A stretch of 8,517 nt of DNA from Nitrospiraceae bacterium (lineage in GTDB: Bacteria; Nitrospirota; Nitrospiria; Nitrospirales; UBA8639), in contig DOFS01000224.1 of the NCBI GenBank assembly GCA_003523945.1, positions 1 to 8,517 of the forward strand, written 5' to 3'. Every line of letters begins with the position of its first letter. Position 1 is the stretch's first letter. The notes beneath the pieces are model-generated. The model was not told the DNA's origin. It did not search any database and saw nothing but the letters and a program-made list of their open reading frames with translations. Of this stretch, positions 5,893 through 8,517 are shown piece by piece. The position numbers and the translations under genes are program-made.

Positions 5893-7277
5893 AACCTGAA
5901 CCAGTCACGATGGAAGGCGATGAGAACCAACCCTCAGCCGGATCAGAACAGGGCCTTCGAAATCTTTTAGACCGGTTAGAGCATCAGTCGCTTCAACCGG
6001 ACTTTCAGCGACAGCGGCAACTGGCCTTAGGTCTCGCCCTTCAGCCCTATTTGGATCCACTGTTAGACCCTCCCCTGGTTCCCTTGCAAGGGGAAGAGGA
6101 CCTGGCCAGGTGGTTCGTCTATGCCGATTATCTGCCAACGGACGGCCATACCTCTCTCATCGAACAAATCCGAGATCTGGTGACAGAACATGTTCCTCAA
6201 GAAGAACGAGTCTGGCTGGATTCCTTGCGACATTCCTACATGGATCTGCTTGAAGTGCAAGATATGGCTCACGGGAATCAGGCTACTCCGACCCGTTTAC
6301 AATCCTTGGGGGATCAGCAGAAATTTGAGGTTCTTCTCCCCGCGACATCAGTTCCCTACAAAAGTGGACATGTCCTGCTCACCCGGCTCCTTCGGGGATT
6401 GCCCGACACGCGCCTGCCCGGCCCACCACTGCTTCTTTCTGCCAGCATGGGTAAAGCGGTATTTACATTAACCAATGAGATGCGACGGGAAATCGAGATT
6501 GGCACGGGCAATTTTGCTCTGTCAGAATGGGCGGAATTCGCCAAGAACTTCGGTTATATGATGATGTGGAGTGTCGCCAGGGTGCGACGAGGGGCTTGGA
6601 CTGTCGTCGACTCACAGATAGACTTTCAGAATACTCAAGGCGAAACCTTTCTCTATGCCATCGCCCTGTATGAACACCATGATTTCCCTGGGCTGATTAA
6701 GGGACTTCGTGATTTTGAGGAATTCATTCCAGAGCAAGTAAAGGAGGCCAAGCCGGCTTCAGCCGATTCGGGAACCAAAACCGTCTCCTGGGTATGGCTC
6801 CCACCACAGGAGTCACCCGGTGCCACCAAATTTCCCGTCGCTCGTTTGACCTTGACGCCTACACAATTGTTTATCGAAACGGATTCTGCCGAACGACTGG
6901 ATACCATCAAGCATCAATTGGCGGCAACCTTTGGCTTTTCACTTCATTTCAAGGGAGAAACCACCGCTCCCCCTTCACATAAGACGCCTGAGGTGGATCT
7001 TTTATCAGACAACTATCTGGCTTCTCCCACCATAGTCCCTCAGGAAGAAGAGCAACAGATCCTCGCGTCGTTGTTAGAAACCGCCTATTTGGAATGGGCA
7101 GAGACGACTTCGCCGCTTCTGAACGGACAAAGCCCTCGGCATTACTGCCAGGCGAAACAGGACACCAAAAAAGTCGCAGACCTCATTGATCAAATGGAGC
7201 AACATGATCTGGGCCGGCGACGCACAGGCCAACCCGCGTATAATTACAACATTCTCCGTGGGCACATTGGGCTGTAA
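5889..7277 (+). CDS. Uncharacterised 462-residue protein
   Basis: I do not recognise a named function. The protein is acidic and soluble-looking, with no signal peptide or membrane span. Visible blocks are RWFVYADYLPTDGHT (74-88), an alpha-helical LRHSYMDLLEVQDM region followed by a beta-rich part with SGHVLLTRLL, a central region with NFGYMMMWSVARVRRGAW, and a C-terminal block with EWAETTSPLLNGQSPRHYCQ (about 401-420) and the ending YNYNILRGHIGL. From memory, the W-F-x2-D-Y-x-L-x-D-G and P-x-L-x-G-x-x-P-R blocks recall uncharacterised bacterial proteins that often end in a zinc-binding SEC-C motif. Here there is only one cysteine (C420), so no SEC-C site exists. The start ATG overlaps the usp2 stop, and no ribosome site is near, so translation is probably coupled. 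M8 (5910) is an alternative start. The operon position suggests work with Usp or the iron-sulfur protein. Confidence 0.85.
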   Translation: MKPEPVTMEGDENQPSAGSEQGLRNLLDRLEHQSLQPDFQRQRQLALGLALQPYLDPLLDPPLVPLQGEEDLARWFVYADYLPTDGHTSLIEQIRDLVTEHVPQEERVWLDSLRHSYMDLLEVQDMAHGNQATPTRLQSLGDQQKFEVLLPATSVPYKSGHVLLTRLLRGLPDTRLPGPPLLLSASMGKAVFTLTNEMRREIEIGTGNFALSEWAEFAKNFGYMMMWSVARVRRGAWTVVDSQIDFQNTQGETFLYAIALYEHHDFPGLIKGLRDFEEFIPEQVKEAKPASADSGTKTVSWVWLPPQESPGATKFPVARLTLTPTQLFIETDSAERLDTIKHQLAATFGFSLHFKGETTAPPSHKTPEVDLLSDNYLASPTIVPQEEEQQILASLLETAYLEWAETTSPLLNGQSPRHYCQAKQDTKKVADLIDQMEQHDLGRRRTGQPAYNYNILRGHIGL

Positions 7278-7291
7278 ATTATAAGGCAATC

Positions 7292-8413
7292 ATGGCCCAC
7301 GACTCGCTTGAACCTTCTTCTCCCCGACTGCTACACCGCCGGAATTTCCCTCACCTCATTCACGTTCTCCAGAACCTTGGCTATCAAATCCTGGGACCTG
7401 TGCTTTCCAACGGGGCCATTCAGTGGAACAGGATAAATCGGGTAGAGGACCTCCCGATTGGATGGAAGGACCGGCAACAGCCAGGAACCTACCGGCTGGA
7501 ACCGGACCCCGGCTCACGGTACTTCAATATCGTTCACGGTCCCCAGTCTCTCAAGCCTCTGGTGTTTGCGCCACGAGAAACGTTGTTAATCCTGGACAAA
7601 AACGGGAAAACATTTTCTGCTAAAGAGACAGTTCAGGAGATTCCAAAGACCGCTGTGTTGGGGGTGAGGGCATGCGACCTGGCAGGGCTCGGTATTCAAG
7701 ACCGGATTTTCCTGAAAGGCCCATATCCTGATCCCTATTATCAACAGCGACGGAAAAGTCTCTTTCTCATCGCCGTCAACTGCACAAGGGCCCTGGAAAC
7801 GTGCTTTTGCGCATCCATGGGGACCGGTCCAATAGCTCAAGAAGGGTATGATCTCAGCCTGACCGAAGCCGATGAAGACTTTGTGATTCAAGCCGGAAGC
7901 CCCACAGGCCTGCAAGTATTGGAACAGCTTGCTTGCGCGGTGGCGTCTGAAGATCGGATTCAGCAGGACGATGAACGGATAGCCGCATGCGCAGCCAGCC
8001 AAACCAGGACCATTCCGCATACTTCATTGCCACATGGCTTATATGAGGCTCACGATCACCCCAGGTGGGACGAGGTCGCCGCACGATGCCTGGCCTGCAC
8101 CAACTGTACGATGGTCTGCCCTACCTGTTTTTGTCATGGGGTGGAGGAAACGCCGTCCCTGGACCACCAACAATCGGAACATGCTCGAGTTTGGGATTCA
8201 TGTTTCACGTCGGATCACGGCTACATCCACGGAAAAAATTTTCGTCCTACCACCAAAGACCGCTATCGCATGTGGATGACGCACAAGCTAGCCTCCTGGA
8301 TCGATCAATTCGGCATGTCGGGATGCGTCGGGTGTGGACGCTGCATCACCTGGTGCCCGGTGGGGATCGATCTCACCGAGGAAGTCCAGGCCCTCTGCCA
8401 GCCACCAGCATAA
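7292..8413 (+). CDS. 4Fe-4S dicluster protein, related to group 3b hydrogenase/sulfhydrogenase beta subunit (HydB-like)
   Basis: A 373-residue iron-sulfur protein. The C-terminal third has two ferredoxin-type motifs C-x2-C-x2-C-x3-C-P: C266, C269, C272, C276 ([12 protein letters not shown]) and C345, C348, C351, C355 ([12 protein letters not shown]). The N-terminal domain contains [18 protein letters not shown] (C128) and [18 protein letters not shown] (C164, C171, C173), both typical of the beta subunit of NAD(P)-linked group 3b [NiFe] hydrogenase (sulfhydrogenase) and of the related anaerobic sulfite reductase subunit A. Known members pass electrons between a flavoprotein subunit and a catalytic subunit in the cytoplasm. 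AAGG (7283-7286) lies 5 nt before ATG. The gene follows the uncharacterised protein after 14 nt. No other hydrogenase subunit follows on this strand within the window, so it may be an orphan copy with a different partner. Confidence 0.88.
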   Translation: MAHDSLEPSSPRLLHRRNFPHLIHVLQNLGYQILGPVLSNGAIQWNRINRVEDLPIGWKDRQQPGTYRLEPDPGSRYFNIVHGPQSLKPLVFAPRETLLILDKNGKTFSAKETVQEIPKTAVLGVRACDLAGLGIQDRIFLKGPYPDPYYQQRRKSLFLIAVNCTRALETCFCASMGTGPIAQEGYDLSLTEADEDFVIQAGSPTGLQVLEQLACAVASEDRIQQDDERIAACAASQTRTIPHTSLPHGLYEAHDHPRWDEVAARCLACTNCTMVCPTCFCHGVEETPSLDHQQSEHARVWDSCFTSDHGYIHGKNFRPTTKDRYRMWMTHKLASWIDQFGMSGCVGCGRCITWCPVGIDLTEEVQALCQPPA

Positions 8414-8441
8414 CCCAAACGACAGTGAAGCCTGGCAGAGG
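8392..8441. terminator. Perfect 10-bp inverted repeat spanning the HydB-like stop, possible bidirectional terminator
   Basis: CCTCTGCCAG (8392-8401) and CTGGCAGAGG (8432-8441) are exact reverse complements separated by 30 nt, with the stop codon at 8411-8413 inside the loop. The site lies between two probably converging genes. The stem is GC-rich, but the loop is long and there is no T tract, so intrinsic termination would be inefficient. It may instead protect the mRNA 3' end. Confidence 0.4.
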
Positions 8442-8466
8442 TCGGTCCCACATCGACATCGCCTGG

Positions 8467-8517
8467 CTACTTGTGCGCGATGGGTTTCTCTGTAAACAGA
8501 TAGTCCTTCAAATGCTT
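8467..8517 (-). CDS. C-terminal end of a converging gene (partial, unidentified)
   Basis: On the minus strand an open frame entering from the right edge ends at TAG (complement of 8467-8469) with the residues KHLKDYLFTEKPIAHK. The charged, helix-like tail looks like a real protein end, and the facing inverted repeat at 8392-8441 fits a converging pair. Sixteen residues are too few to name a family. A plus-strand frame is also open here, so this is a tentative call. Confidence 0.4.
   Translation of the reverse strand, partial: KHLKDYLFTEKPIAHK

Noticed and set aside
8464..8478. TGGCTACTTGTGCGC as a third sigma-54 promoter
   Set aside because: GG-N10-GC spacing holds, but the -12 box lacks the TTGC consensus and the area more likely codes for the C-terminus of a minus-strand gene.
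8512..8517. ATG at the right edge as start of a downstream hydrogenase gene
   Set aside because: No ribosome site precedes it, and the opposite strand carries a plausible protein end.
1..8517. tRNA, rRNA, CRISPR arrays, insertion sequences
   Set aside because: No cloverleaf-like, regularly repeated or transposase-encoding segments were seen in the window.

Overview
The window reads as chromosomal DNA of a free-living Gram-negative-type bacterium of moderate GC content (about half, judged by eye). The gene set is a sigma-54 response regulator, universal stress proteins, Hsp20, an exported cupredoxin and a group 3b hydrogenase-type beta subunit. Together with the general flavour of the proteins it suggests a Nitrospira-like (Nitrospirota) or similar redox-versatile lineage. 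That taxonomic guess is inference and was not tested by any search.

Layout. Positions 1-731 (minus) hold the N-terminal part of a PAS-domain sensor whose output domain lies beyond the left edge. Upstream of it on the same strand, 912-2279 encodes a full NtrC-family response regulator (receiver, AAA+ sigma-54 activator, Fis-type HTH). A 475-bp intergenic region separates this regulator from a rightward series of genes: tandem-domain Usp (2755-3618), Hsp20 (3854-4309), a secreted type 1 copper protein (4400-4825), a second tandem-domain Usp (4930-5892), an uncharacterised 462-residue protein (5889-7277) and a ferredoxin-like iron-sulfur protein related to the beta subunit of group 3b hydrogenase/sulfhydrogenase (7292-8413). 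The last three are tightly packed: an ATGA overlap, then a 14-nt gap. At the right edge, minus-strand codons ending in a stop at 8467 probably mark the C-terminus of a converging gene.

Regulation. The most striking non-coding signals are two near-consensus sigma-54 (-24/-12) promoters, TGGCATTCCTCTTGCT (2690-2705) before the first usp and TGGCATATCCATTGCT (3776-3791) before hsp20. Both have the exact GG-N10-GC spacing and both lie next to a gene for a sigma-54 activator. About 100-108 bp upstream of each is a shared spaced motif, CGTTCC-N4-GAAT, which could be the activator site. A perfect 17-nt palindrome lies at the presumed 5' end of the usp2 transcript.

Interpretation. The simplest reading is a local, sigma-54-controlled stress or dormancy module. 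A PAS sensor and the regulator would sense a redox or energy signal and switch on two Usp proteins, a small heat-shock protein, a periplasmic copper protein and an iron-sulfur electron-transfer protein. The gene content resembles hypoxia/dormancy regulons known elsewhere (for example DosR in mycobacteria), but the control mechanism inferred here is different.
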